From Bog-473 sp963788585 (lineage in GTDB: Bacteria > Actinomycetota > Acidimicrobiia > Acidimicrobiales > RAAP-2), in contig CAWBHA010000004.1 in assembly GCA_963788585.1 (NCBI GenBank), positions 62,001 to 126,000 of the forward strand: DNA of 64,000 bases, written 5' to 3'. The first letter of the stretch is position 1; the number at the start of each line of letters is the position of its first letter. Below are positions 35,345 to 43,261 of this stretch, one piece after another. Both the position numbers and the translations under genes were made by a program. Below the pieces are notes generated by a model. The model was given only the letters and a program-made list of their open reading frames with translations, had not been told where the DNA came from and searched no databases.

Positions 35345-36115
35345 ATGCCGCTCGATCCACCGCGCACCCTCACACCGTCGAAGGTCACCGCCTTCACGAA
35401 CTGTGCGCTCGCCTTCCGTTTCTCCCAGATCGAGCACCTGCCCGAGCCTCCGTCGCCGCACTCGGTCAAGGGGACGCTGGTGCACGCGGCCCTCGAGCGC
35501 CTCTTCTGGTTGCACGGACCGGGTGAGCGCTCTCCGGCCGCGGCCACCGCCGAGCTGGGGCAGGCCTGGAAGGACATCCAGGCGGACGACGAGTTCGTCC
35601 AGCTCGCCCTCGCCCCTGAGGAAGCCGGCGCCTTCGTCGCCGATGCCCAATCGCTGATCGACAACTACTTCCGCCTGGAGGACCCCAACGAGGCACACGC
35701 GGTCGGCGTCGAGCTTGGGGTCGAGACCATGGTCGACGGTATGCGCCTACGCGGCATCATCGACCGACTCGACCTCACCCCTGACGGCCGGTTCGTCGTC
35801 GTCGACTACAAGACGGGACGGGCGCCGTCGGAGCGCTTCGAACGGGGCAGCCTGGGGGGCGTGCAGACCTACGCGCTGCTTTGCGAGAGCGTGCTCGGCC
35901 AGGCTCCCGCCGAGGTCCGGCTCCTCTATCTGCGCCAACCGCTGGCCATCTCCTCGGCGCCTTCCGAGCAGACCATCCGGGGGCAGCGCAAGCGGGCGGT
36001 CGCCGTCTGGACCGCCATCGAGCGCGCCTGCGACGCTGAGGACTTCCGGCCCAACGTGGGACCCCTGTGTGACTACTGCCATTTCAAGACGTCCTGCCCC
36101 GCTTTCGCCGCGTGA
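35345..36115 (+). CDS. RecB-family PD-(D/E)XK exonuclease with 4Fe-4S Cys (Cas4/AddB-like)
   Basis: This 256-residue nuclease shows KGTLVHAALERL (the RecB-family His), then LRGIIDRLDLTPDG (metal Asp), then FVVVDYKTGRAP (catalytic Asp-x-Lys) and QTYALLCE (motif QxxxY/L). Cys20 in FTNCALAF and Cys242, 245 and 251 in the C-terminal CDYCHFKTSC match the split four-Cys iron-sulfur staple of Cas4 and AddB. No CRISPR array or cas gene is nearby, so a housekeeping DNA-repair role is more likely. It is followed after 10 bases by the PAP2 gene. Confidence 0.88.
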   Translation: MPLDPPRTLTPSKVTAFTNCALAFRFSQIEHLPEPPSPHSVKGTLVHAALERLFWLHGPGERSPAAATAELGQAWKDIQADDEFVQLALAPEEAGAFVADAQSLIDNYFRLEDPNEAHAVGVELGVETMVDGMRLRGIIDRLDLTPDGRFVVVDYKTGRAPSERFERGSLGGVQTYALLCESVLGQAPAEVRLLYLRQPLAISSAPSEQTIRGQRKRAVAVWTAIERACDAEDFRPNVGPLCDYCHFKTSCPAFAA

Positions 36116-36125
36116 ACCGGCAGCA

Positions 36126-36728
36126 GTGAGCTCGCTGGACGAAGCGGTCGACGCCGTCTTCGAGCCGCTGCGCGGTCGTCCCGGAGCGGACCGCGCCGCC
36201 GCCGCGGTGTCGAACCTGGCCGACTATGGGCTCATCTGGGTCGCCCTCGCGGGGGTCAAGGCCCTACGGCGCGGCCCCGACCGGCGCCGCGCCGTCGTCG
36301 CGCTCGCCGCTGCGGGGTTCTCTTCGCTCGTGGTGAGCCGGGTCGTGAAGGCGGCCGTGGAGCGCCAGCGTCCCGACGACCACCTCGATGCGGCCGTGCG
36401 GACACCCTCGAGCAGCAGCTTCCCGAGCGGGCACACACTGGCCGCCTTTTGTACGGCCTTCGTCCTGGCCGACTCGGACGCCCAGACGGTCGCCAACGTC
36501 GGTTTCGCCACCGCCGTCGCCGCCAGCCGCGTGCACCTGCGCGCCCACCATGCCACCGACGTGGCGGGCGGCGTGGTCATCGGATCGGTGCTCGGCCTCG
36601 GGCTCCGGCCGGTTGTGAACCTGATTACACCAGGGTCGAAGGGCACCCGTCTGCCACGCCGGCGACCGTCCCGCTCCCGCCGCACGCGCGGCGCCGGAAT
36701 GACCGAGCACCCGGTCGTGTTGCACTGA
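36126..36728 (+). CDS. PAP2-family membrane phosphatase
   Basis: This 200-residue membrane protein has the three phosphatase motifs: KAAVERQRPDD (KxxxxxxRP type), SSSFPSGHTLA (PSGH) and SRVHLRAHHATDVAGG (SRxxxxxHxxxD). Hydrophobic helices lie between them. The tail is Arg-rich. Such enzymes dephosphorylate undecaprenyl pyrophosphate or lipid phosphates on the outer face of the membrane. The start GTG 36126 is 10 bases after the nuclease stop. The final part of the frame (GVVIGSVLGLGLRPVV, then a basic tail) is in keeping with a short actinobacterial PAP2 protein. Confidence 0.88.
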   Translation: MSSLDEAVDAVFEPLRGRPGADRAAAAVSNLADYGLIWVALAGVKALRRGPDRRRAVVALAAAGFSSLVVSRVVKAAVERQRPDDHLDAAVRTPSSSSFPSGHTLAAFCTAFVLADSDAQTVANVGFATAVAASRVHLRAHHATDVAGGVVIGSVLGLGLRPVVNLITPGSKGTRLPRRRPSRSRRTRGAGMTEHPVVLH

Positions 36729-36730
36729 AC

Positions 36731-37330
36731 ATGAAGTCTTTCGCCGTGAACTGGGACTATCGCTGCCCTTTCGCTCGCAACGCCCACGAGCACCTGGTGG
36801 TCGGCCTGGCCGACGGGGCGGACTGGGACGTCACGTTCCAACCGTTCTCGCTGAGCCAGGTCCATGTCCCCGAGGGTGGCACGGCGGTGTGGGACGACCC
36901 CGAGAAGGCCCCCGACCTGATCGCGCTGGCCTCGGGCGTCGTGGTGCGCGACCAGTACCCGGATCGATTCCTCGATGCGCACGTGGCCCTGTTCGCCGCG
37001 CGGCACGACCAAGGCCTCGACCTCCGCGTGCCCAAGGTCGTCGCCGGGGTGCTCGACGGGGTGGGGCTCCCGGGCGCCAAGGTCGTCGCGGAAGCCGCAT
37101 CGGGACCGCCGGTCCAAGAGATCCGTCAGGCGCACGAGCTCGCCGTCTCCCAATGGGACGCGTTCGGCGTCCCCACCTTCGTCATCGGTGACAAGGCCGT
37201 CTTCGTGCGCATCATGAGCCGACCCAAGGGCGACGTGGCGTTGGCCCGGCGCACGATCGACGGCGTGCTCACGCTCTTCGACACAATGCCCGACCTCAAC
37301 GAGTTCAAGCACACGACGCTGAGCAACTGA
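36731..37330 (+). CDS. DsbA-family (thioredoxin-fold) protein
   Basis: This 199-residue protein begins with a thioredoxin beta-strand and the active-site-like WDYRCPFARNAHEH, which has one Cys and Ala-Arg instead of CxxC. The C-terminal half has WDAFGVPTFVIGDKAVFVRI with the cis-Pro of DsbA/FrnE and 2-hydroxychromene-2-carboxylate isomerase relatives. It has no signal peptide. A glutathione- or mycothiol-type S-transferase/isomerase role is more likely than disulfide formation. It starts at ATG 36731, two bases after the PAP2 stop, so it is probably co-transcribed with it. Confidence 0.78.
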   Translation: MKSFAVNWDYRCPFARNAHEHLVVGLADGADWDVTFQPFSLSQVHVPEGGTAVWDDPEKAPDLIALASGVVVRDQYPDRFLDAHVALFAARHDQGLDLRVPKVVAGVLDGVGLPGAKVVAEAASGPPVQEIRQAHELAVSQWDAFGVPTFVIGDKAVFVRIMSRPKGDVALARRTIDGVLTLFDTMPDLNEFKHTTLSN

Positions 37331-37374
37331 GCGCGGCGTCAAGGCGCGCGCAGTCGTGCCGCGAGAAACGGTCC

Positions 37375-38292
37375 TCAGGCCCGAGCGAGCGCGCCGATCA
37401 AGGCAAAGCCGCGTCGTCGCTCTTCGTCGTCACCGACGATGGACGCCACGAAGTCGGTCGCGCCGGCGTCCGCCAACTTCCCGATCGCGGCCGCGACCGC
37501 CTCCTCGTCCCCGACGAAGCCGATGTCGGCCGCCGCCTCGGCCCCCTCCTTGTCCAACATGGCCCTGTACGACGGGAGGTTCGGGTAGATGGCGTAGGCG
37601 GCGTTGATCCGTTCCTTGGCCGCCGCCACGTCCTTGGTGACGGCGATCGGGAGCGCCACCACCACGCGCGGCGTGGGCCGCCCGGCGGCCTCAGCGGCAG
37701 CGGTGATGGCGGGAGCGACGTGCCCCGCGATGGTTTTCGTCCCCGTCATCCAGGTCACCGTGCCGTCGGCGACGGTGCCGGCCAGGCGCAACATGGCCGA
37801 CCCCAGGGCGGCGACCAGGACCGGCGGCGCCGCGGCGCGGACGTCGAGCGGCGCGTACGCGTTCGTGGTCACCCGCTCCCCGGGGCTCGTGACCGCCTCC
37901 CCGCGCAGAAGCGGCAGCAGCGAGGCGAGGTATTCCCTCATGTACTGCGCGGGCCGCTCGAAGTTCAGGCCCCACATGCTCTCCACCACCACCTGGTGCG
38001 AGAGCCCGATGCCGAGCAGGAGGCGGTCCCCTGTGGCCCACTGCACCGTGAGCGCCTGCTGCGCCAGCATCATTGGGTGGCGGGGGTAGACCGGGACGAC
38101 GCCGGTGCCCAACGCGATGCCGGGCACCTGAGCGCCCGCCGTCGCCAGGAGGGTCAGCGCATCGGGCCCGAAGATCTGGGCGACGAAGGCGTGGTCGAGC
38201 CCGGCGTCGGCGTAGCGCCGCAGCTGGGCCACGGTGTCGGCCAGCGCTCGCCCTGTGTCGAGCATGCTCCCGATGCGCAGCGGTTTTGGCAT
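37375..38292 (-). CDS. LLM-class F420-dependent oxidoreductase
   Basis: This 305-residue TIM-barrel protein of the bacterial luciferase family shows the N-terminal AGLDHAFVAQIFGPDAL. The substrate/cofactor loop ALGTGVVPVYPRHPMMLAQQA follows, then RLLLGIGLSHQVVVE. The group uses coenzyme F420 and is common in Actinobacteria. The reaction is unknown. ATG 38292 has GGGAG about 10 nt upstream. It is divergent from purK. Confidence 0.87.
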   Translation of the reverse strand: MPKPLRIGSMLDTGRALADTVAQLRRYADAGLDHAFVAQIFGPDALTLLATAGAQVPGIALGTGVVPVYPRHPMMLAQQALTVQWATGDRLLLGIGLSHQVVVESMWGLNFERPAQYMREYLASLLPLLRGEAVTSPGERVTTNAYAPLDVRAAAPPVLVAALGSAMLRLAGTVADGTVTWMTGTKTIAGHVAPAITAAAEAAGRPTPRVVVALPIAVTKDVAAAKERINAAYAIYPNLPSYRAMLDKEGAEAAADIGFVGDEEAVAAAIGKLADAGATDFVASIVGDDEERRRGFALIGALARA

Positions 38293-38357
38293 GTCCGTCG
38301 TGCTCCCTCGCGTAGTCTGCCCACTGTGTCCGGTCCATTGTCTAGGCGAATCACCCC

Positions 38358-39560
38358 ATGGAGGCGAGCGCTCTGAGCACCCATCACGTCGGGTTCGTCG
38401 GGGCGGGCCAGCTCGCGCGCATGGCGGGTGAAGCCGCCAGCGCGCTCGGCCTCTCCATGGCGGTGCTGGCCGAACGGCCGGACGATGCCGCCTGTGATGT
38501 CGCGGCCGAGGTCATGGTGGGGTCGCCCTTCGTCGCCGACGACCTGCGGGCCTTCGCCGAGCGGTGCGGCGTCGTCACCTTCGACCACGAGCAGGTGGAC
38601 CTCGAGCTGGTGGCGGCAATGAGCTCTGCGGGAATGGTCTTCCGGCCGGGTGCGGGGACGCTCGAGCTGGCGGTCGACAAGGCCCAGATGCGGACTGTCT
38701 TCGACGCCGCCGGCGTGCCCGTCCCCGCCTACCGGATCGTCGACGACGGGCCAGGGGCACGGGCGGCCGTGGCGTCGTTCGCGGCGACGCACGGGTGGCC
38801 GGTGATCCTCAAGTCGGCCCGCGGCGGCTACGACGGCAGGGGCGTATGGCCGGTGGCGGGCCCGGAGGAGGCGGACGCGGTGCTGCAACAGGCCAGCGGC
38901 CACGTGGGCGGCCGACTGGTGGTCGAAGAGCTCGTCCCGCTGGACGCCGAGCTCGCGGTCATGGTGGCGCGCCGGCCGTCGGGCTCCTCGGTGGCCTGGC
39001 CGGCGGTCGAGACGGCGCAGCTGGGCGGCGTCTGCCGCGAGGTTCTCGTGCCCGGCCGGCTGTCGCCCGACGTCATCGAGGCCGCTTCGGCCCTCGGGCA
39101 GAAGGTGGCCGAGATCGCGGGTGCCGTCGGCGTCATGGCCGTCGAGCTCTTCTGGAGCCAGGGGCGCCTCCTCGTGAACGAGGTGGCAACCCGGCCGCAC
39201 AATTCGGGGCACTGGACGATCGAGGGCGCGGTGACCTCGCAGTTCGAGAACCACGTGCGGGCCGTGCTCGATCTCCCGCTCGGCTCGACCACTCCTCGGC
39301 ACGCGCTGGTGGCGAGCGTCAACGTGTTCGGTGGTCCGTCGGGAGCGGACCCCGTCGACCTGCTGGCACGCGGGCTCACCGTCGAGGGCGCGCACGTCCA
39401 CCTCTACGGCAAGGCTGCGCGGCCCGGCCGCAAACTGGGGCACGTGACCGTGTGCGGGGACGTCGACGACGACGTGCGTGGCCGCGCCTGGACCGCCGCG
39501 CTGGCACTCGGAACGCCGGTGCCGGAGGGTCTCGCGCTGCCCGAGGGAGTCATGGCGTGA
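38358..39560 (+). CDS. purK: N5-carboxyaminoimidazole ribonucleotide synthase
   Basis: PurK makes N5-CAIR from AIR, bicarbonate and ATP in purine synthesis. The 400-residue protein has the N-terminal GFVGAGQLARMAGEA and an ATP-grasp core with VILKSARGGYDGRGVW. VAVELFW and NEVATRPHNSGHWTIEG carry metal-binding residues, and TSQFENHVRA is the family closing motif. The start is ATG 38358, with no Shine-Dalgarno; TAGTCT about 40 nt upstream may be its -10. It is coupled to purE by a GTGA overlap. Confidence 0.95.
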   Translation: MEASALSTHHVGFVGAGQLARMAGEAASALGLSMAVLAERPDDAACDVAAEVMVGSPFVADDLRAFAERCGVVTFDHEQVDLELVAAMSSAGMVFRPGAGTLELAVDKAQMRTVFDAAGVPVPAYRIVDDGPGARAAVASFAATHGWPVILKSARGGYDGRGVWPVAGPEEADAVLQQASGHVGGRLVVEELVPLDAELAVMVARRPSGSSVAWPAVETAQLGGVCREVLVPGRLSPDVIEAASALGQKVAEIAGAVGVMAVELFWSQGRLLVNEVATRPHNSGHWTIEGAVTSQFENHVRAVLDLPLGSTTPRHALVASVNVFGGPSGADPVDLLARGLTVEGAHVHLYGKAARPGRKLGHVTVCGDVDDDVRGRAWTAALALGTPVPEGLALPEGVMA

Positions 39561-40069
39561 GCGCACCGTCGCCGCTCGTCGCGGTCGTCATGGGCAGCTC
39601 GTCTGACCTTCCCGTCATGAAGGGCGCCGTCGAGATGCTCGAGCGCTTCGGCGTGGCGCACGAGCAGCGCGTCGTGTCGGCCCATCGGACGCCCCGCGAG
39701 ATGCTGGCCTTCGGACACGAGGCGGCGGGGCGGGGACTCCGCGTCCTGATCGCGGGCGCCGGTGGCGCCGCCCACCTTCCGGGCATGCTCGCCTCGGTCA
39801 CCAGCCTGCCCGTGATCGGTGTGCCCGTGGCGCTCTCCCAGCTCGATGGCCTCGACAGCCTGCTCTCCATCGTGCAGATGCCCCGGGGGGTGCCGGTGGC
39901 GACGATGGCGGTGAACGGTTCCCGTAACGCAGGGCTTCTGGCTGTGCGGATCCTTGCCGTGGGCGACCCCGGGCTGACTGCCAAGATGGAGGAGTTCCAA
40001 AAGGAGATCGCGTCCGACGCCCGGGCCCAGGACGCGGCGGTCTCGGGAGGAGCATCCGAAGATGGCTGA
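39557..40069 (+). CDS. purE: N5-carboxyaminoimidazole ribonucleotide mutase
   Basis: PurE converts N5-CAIR to CAIR, the step after PurK. The 170-residue protein has VVMGSSSDLPVM, then the catalytic-loop sequence VSAHRTPREML and GAGGAAHLPGMLAS, then NGSRNAGLLAVRIL. All are class I PurE signatures. GTG 39557 overlaps the purK stop (GTGA). Its end overlaps the next gene by 8 bases. The extra ~12 residues at the C-terminus are Ala/Gly-rich and not conserved. Confidence 0.96.
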   Translation: MSAPSPLVAVVMGSSSDLPVMKGAVEMLERFGVAHEQRVVSAHRTPREMLAFGHEAAGRGLRVLIAGAGGAAHLPGMLASVTSLPVIGVPVALSQLDGLDSLLSIVQMPRGVPVATMAVNGSRNAGLLAVRILAVGDPGLTAKMEEFQKEIASDARAQDAAVSGGASEDG

Positions 40070-40907
40070 GCCGACCCTGGCCCAGCGGCTCGGCTACCCC
40101 GCCGATGCCAAGCTGGTCGTCATCAACGCCGACGACCTCGGCTCGTGCCATTCGGCCAACGTGGGCGTCTTCGAATGTCTGGCGACCGGGACCGTCACCA
40201 GCGCCACCCTGATGGTGCCCTGCCCGTGGGCCCGGGAAGCCAGCAGCCGTTACCGGGGTGAGGACATCGGCGTGCACCTCACGGTCAACGCCGAGTACGA
40301 GCTGTACCGCTGGGGCCCGATCACCTACGCGCCCTCGCTCCTCGGCGGTGACGGCGGCTTCCCGCGCACCGTCGAGGACGTGTGGGACCACGCCGACCTC
40401 GACGAGGTCCGGCGCGAGTGCCGGGCCCAGATCGAGCGAGCGATCCTGTGGGGCTTCGACGTCAGCCATCTCGACGCACATATGGGGACGCTGCAGCTGC
40501 GGCCCGAGTTCTTCGACGTCTACCTGGAGTTGGCGCTCGAGTTCGGGCTCCCCCTGCGGATGGTGAGCGCCTCCATGGAGCGCTACGTGGGTTTCCCTGC
40601 CCGGGAGGTGGCCGCCGAGGCCGGCGCCGTGTTCACTGACCACTTCCGGCTGGTGCCGGGCGTCGGGTCCCGTCCCGTCTTCGAGAAAGACCTGGCGACC
40701 CTGAGGCCCGGGGTGACCGAGCTCCACCTGCACCCGGCCGTCGACAGCGCCGAGCTGCGATCGCTCGCCACCGACGACTGGGAGGTCCGGGTCGACGATC
40801 GCCGCATCATCTGCGACGAGGACTGGGTCCGCCGCACCCTCGACGAGGCGGGCGCCACCCTGATCGGCTTCCGGCCCCTGCGCGATCTGGCCCGGGGCGG
40901 CGGCTGA
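40062..40907 (+). CDS. ChbG/HpnK (YdjC)-family carbohydrate deacetylase
   Basis: This 281-residue enzyme matches the YdjC deacetylase fold. It has the metal Asp pair in INADDLGSCHSANVG, GVHLTVNAEY, and the HxxxH-type ligand SHLDAHMGTL. A late ELHLHPAVDSAEL holds the catalytic His region. The family removes N-acetyl groups from chitooligosaccharides or hopanoid sugars. ATG 40062 overlaps purE by 8 bases. It is co-transcribed with the pur genes, but I see no purine link, so the operon may just be packed. Confidence 0.87.
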   Translation: MAEPTLAQRLGYPADAKLVVINADDLGSCHSANVGVFECLATGTVTSATLMVPCPWAREASSRYRGEDIGVHLTVNAEYELYRWGPITYAPSLLGGDGGFPRTVEDVWDHADLDEVRRECRAQIERAILWGFDVSHLDAHMGTLQLRPEFFDVYLELALEFGLPLRMVSASMERYVGFPAREVAAEAGAVFTDHFRLVPGVGSRPVFEKDLATLRPGVTELHLHPAVDSAELRSLATDDWEVRVDDRRIICDEDWVRRTLDEAGATLIGFRPLRDLARGGG

Positions 40908-40917
40908 GGCGGGGCGG

Positions 40918-41505
40918 GTGACGGCCACGACGACGACAACGATCACGGGCGTCTCGATCCTCACCCGCCAACGCCGGCGCAAGGCCGACCTCTTCGACAT
41001 CGCGCTGTCCCAGGACGGAATCGAGATCCGGCGGCCCGGTCATGCCGCGCAGCAGATGGCGTGGAACCGGGTCTCACGATGGGAGATCCAGGAACGACTC
41101 GGCGACGTCGTGCTCACGCTGCGCGGCGACGGCGCGGTCACGCCCTTGCTGATCAAGGGCTGGACCGCCGCCGAGCTCGGGACGGTGCTGCGCGAGGTGA
41201 CCGCAGGCACCAGCATCCCGAGGGACCCAGGCGGCGCTGCGCCGCCGCCGGCGCCGGCGGCCACGACAGCAGTGGCGGAGTCCGAAGCGGAGACAGAGGC
41301 GGGGGCGGGGGCGGGGGCGGGGGCGCCTGGCGTGCCCCGCGCCGAGCGGCGCAAGGCACGCCAGCGATCGCTCGGTCCGGCGCGCTCGGGCTGGAAGGTC
41401 GCGGCGACGACAACCCTGCTCCTGGTGCTGGCGGCGGCCGTGGCGGTCGTGCTGTTGCAGAGCGCCGGCCTCATCAATTGGGGTTTCCTCGGGCCGACGG
41501 CCTGA
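40918..41505 (+). CDS. PH-like domain protein with C-terminal membrane anchor, unknown function
   Basis: This 195-residue protein has an N-terminal part (about residues 22-95) resembling a bacterial PH-like domain, with IALSQDGIEIRRPGHAA and WNRVSRWEIQERLGDVVLTL. An Ala/Glu/Gly linker then holds four tandem Ala-Gly pairs (plus strand 41299-41324). A C-terminal transmembrane helix follows (TLLLVLAAAVAVVLL). It would be a tail-anchored cytoplasmic-facing protein. GTG 40918 follows the ChbG stop by 10 bases, so it ends the pur operon. The family is not recognised. Confidence 0.6.
   Translation: MTATTTTTITGVSILTRQRRRKADLFDIALSQDGIEIRRPGHAAQQMAWNRVSRWEIQERLGDVVLTLRGDGAVTPLLIKGWTAAELGTVLREVTAGTSIPRDPGGAAPPPAPAATTAVAESEAETEAGAGAGAGAPGVPRAERRKARQRSLGPARSGWKVAATTTLLLVLAAAVAVVLLQSAGLINWGFLGPTA
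41299..41324. repeat. (GCGGGG)4 hexanucleotide repeat in the PH-like membrane gene
   Basis: Four perfect GCGGGG units encode alternating Ala-Gly. A similar GGCGGGGGC tract occurs in the maleylpyruvate-isomerase-type gene near 61790-61806. Confidence 0.9.
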
Positions 41506-41534
41506 AGCGGCGCCCGCCGCGAGGGCGCGCCGGG

Positions 41535-42392
41535 CTAGCGCAGGCCGGCGAAGAGGTCGTCCTCGACCACATCGGTCGGCCCCACGCGGCTCTGCGCCAG
41601 GCGGAACTCGTCGACCGGGTGGATGTCGCGCATCACCTCGGGCGGCAGGCCGAACCAGAACGCTGAGTTGGGATCGACCTGCGTGGCGTGCGCCTTCAAG
41701 GCCTCGCCGCGCACCTGCGTGAAGCCGGTGACGTCGATCGTCGTGGTGAACGGCTCGGTCATGGTCATGCGCTTCATCCACCGGTCGTCGAAGGGCGACT
41801 CAAGGCCGAGCTCGAGGAACTTCTCGTGGATCTGGCGGAAGCGTTCCCCGGACCACACCGAGTAGTACAGCTTGGACGGGGTGAAGGGAGGGCCCGCCTC
41901 CGGGTACCTGTCCGGATCTCCGGCGGAGTCGAATGCCGGAACGGAGATCTCGTGGACGCGCAGGTGGTCCGGGTGGGGGTACTCCGTCTGGTTGTCCCCG
42001 TAGGTGATGATCACCTGCGGGCGCTCCCGGCGAATCACCTCGACCAGGCGGCCGACCGCCTCCTCGAGTGGGGCCTGGGCGAACGAGGCCGGGTTCTTGT
42101 TGGCCTCGGAGTCGGGCATACCCGAGTCCCGGTAGCCGAGGAGCACGGTGTCGTCGTAGCCGATGATCTCGGTGGAGGCCTTCAACTCGGCCATGCGGAT
42201 CCTGCCGATGTCGGCCCGCACCTCGGGGGTGTCCATGGCCGGGTTCAGGATGTCGCCCTCCTCGCCCCCGGTGCAGCACACCAGGACCGTGTGGACGCCC
42301 TCGGCGTGGTAGCGGGCCACGGTCGGCGCACCCTTCGAGGCCTCGTCGTCGGGGTGTGCGTGGACGCTGAGCAGGGAGAGGCGTTCGGGCAC
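41535..42392 (-). CDS. mca: Mycothiol S-conjugate amidase (Mca)
   Basis: Mca cleaves mycothiol conjugates of electrophiles to mercapturic acids. The 285-residue zinc enzyme has the metal site HAHPDDEASKGAPT and a second His in EYPHPDHLRVHEI. The Lys after DDEAS, with GEEGDILNPAMD and YGDNQTEYPHPDH, fits Mca better than its paralogue MshB. WFGLPPEVMRDIHPVDEF near the end is typical. The start GTG 42392 has TAATCT 6 nt upstream. Its presence says this organism uses mycothiol, which supports the actinobacterial assignment. Confidence 0.92.
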   Translation of the reverse strand: MPERLSLLSVHAHPDDEASKGAPTVARYHAEGVHTVLVCCTGGEEGDILNPAMDTPEVRADIGRIRMAELKASTEIIGYDDTVLLGYRDSGMPDSEANKNPASFAQAPLEEAVGRLVEVIRRERPQVIITYGDNQTEYPHPDHLRVHEISVPAFDSAGDPDRYPEAGPPFTPSKLYYSVWSGERFRQIHEKFLELGLESPFDDRWMKRMTMTEPFTTTIDVTGFTQVRGEALKAHATQVDPNSAFWFGLPPEVMRDIHPVDEFRLAQSRVGPTDVVEDDLFAGLR

Positions 42393-42398
42393 AGGCCG

Positions 42399-42404
42399 AG
42401 ATTA
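42399..42404 (-). promoter_or_regulatory. -10 box TAATCT of a probable leaderless promoter (mca)
   Basis: TAATCT lies 6 nt upstream of GTG 42392. No Shine-Dalgarno is present. Confidence 0.65.
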
Positions 42405-42455
42405 GCGGGGGTCCTGCGCAGGGCGGCCCGGTGCCACCCCTCCCCCGCTGGGCTT

Positions 42456-42461
42456 TATGCT
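42456..42461 (+). promoter_or_regulatory. -10 box TATGCT of a probable leaderless or very short-leader promoter (pspA)
   Basis: TATGCT lies 8 nt upstream of ATG 42470. The spacer CGTAATCC has no Shine-Dalgarno. Confidence 0.6.
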
Positions 42462-42469
42462 CGTAATCC

Positions 42470-43261
42470 ATGGCAGGTACGTTCCAGCGGATCCTCGACA
42501 TCTTCCGGTCCAAGGCGAACAAGGCCCTGGACAAGGTGGAGGACCCCCGCGACACGCTGGACCTGTCCTACGAGAAGCAGATCGAGCAGCTGACGAAGGT
42601 ACGCCGGGGCGTGGCGGACGTGGCGACGGCCCGGAAGCGGATCGAGCTGCAGGCCCAGCAACTCCAGAAGCAAGCCGACAAACTCCAGGGCCAGGCCAAG
42701 GCCGCGCTCGCGCAGGGCAACGAGGACCTCGCCCGCGAGGCGCTCTCCCGGCGGGCCGCCCTCGGCGAGCAGCTGGCCGAGCTCAAGACCCAGCACGACC
42801 AGATCAGCGAGCAGGAGTCCAAGCTCGTCGCGACCTCCCAGGAGCTCCAGACGCGCGTCGAGCGCTTCCGTACGCAGAAGGAGACGATGAAGGCGAGCTA
42901 CACGGCGGCCGAGGCGCAGACCAAAGTCGGCGAGGCGGTGTCGGGGATCTCCGATTCGACGCGCAGCGCCGGCGCCACCATGCAGCGGGCCCAGGACAAG
43001 ATTGCTTCGATGCAAGCGCGCGCCGGCGCCATCGACGAGCTCTTGGAGTCGGGGGCGCTGGACGATCTGACACACCCGGTCGACGACATCCAGAAGGAGC
43101 TGGACAAGGTGTCATCGACCAACCAAGTCGACAACGAATTGAGCGCGCTGAAGGCGGAGCTGGGATCCGGTGCCGACGGCGCCGGCGAGTCCGGCGCCAC
43201 CTCGGCGCTGCCCGCTGCCGAACCGGCCGAACAAGGGGGCACTGGAGGCGAAAGCGCCTGA
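42470..43261 (+). CDS. pspA: Phage shock protein A (PspA/IM30/Vipp1 family)
   Basis: This 263-residue ESCRT-III-like envelope protein polymerises on the inner membrane and protects it under stress. It begins with the amphipathic helix GTFQRILDIFRSKANKALDK. A long coiled coil follows (about residues 30-215: LTKVRRGVADVATARKRIEL onward, rich in Gln, Ala, Lys, Glu). The C-terminal ~40 residues are Gly/Ala/Glu-rich and flexible. Its TGA overlaps the ATG of the HtpX-like gene (TGATG), so the two are coupled. Confidence 0.93.
   Translation: MAGTFQRILDIFRSKANKALDKVEDPRDTLDLSYEKQIEQLTKVRRGVADVATARKRIELQAQQLQKQADKLQGQAKAALAQGNEDLAREALSRRAALGEQLAELKTQHDQISEQESKLVATSQELQTRVERFRTQKETMKASYTAAEAQTKVGEAVSGISDSTRSAGATMQRAQDKIASMQARAGAIDELLESGALDDLTHPVDDIQKELDKVSSTNQVDNELSALKAELGSGADGAGESGATSALPAAEPAEQGGTGGESA

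Noticed and set aside
35345..36115. Cas4 hint of a CRISPR system
   Set aside because: No array, cas1, cas2 or effector gene is in the window, and the protein also fits housekeeping RecB-like nucleases.
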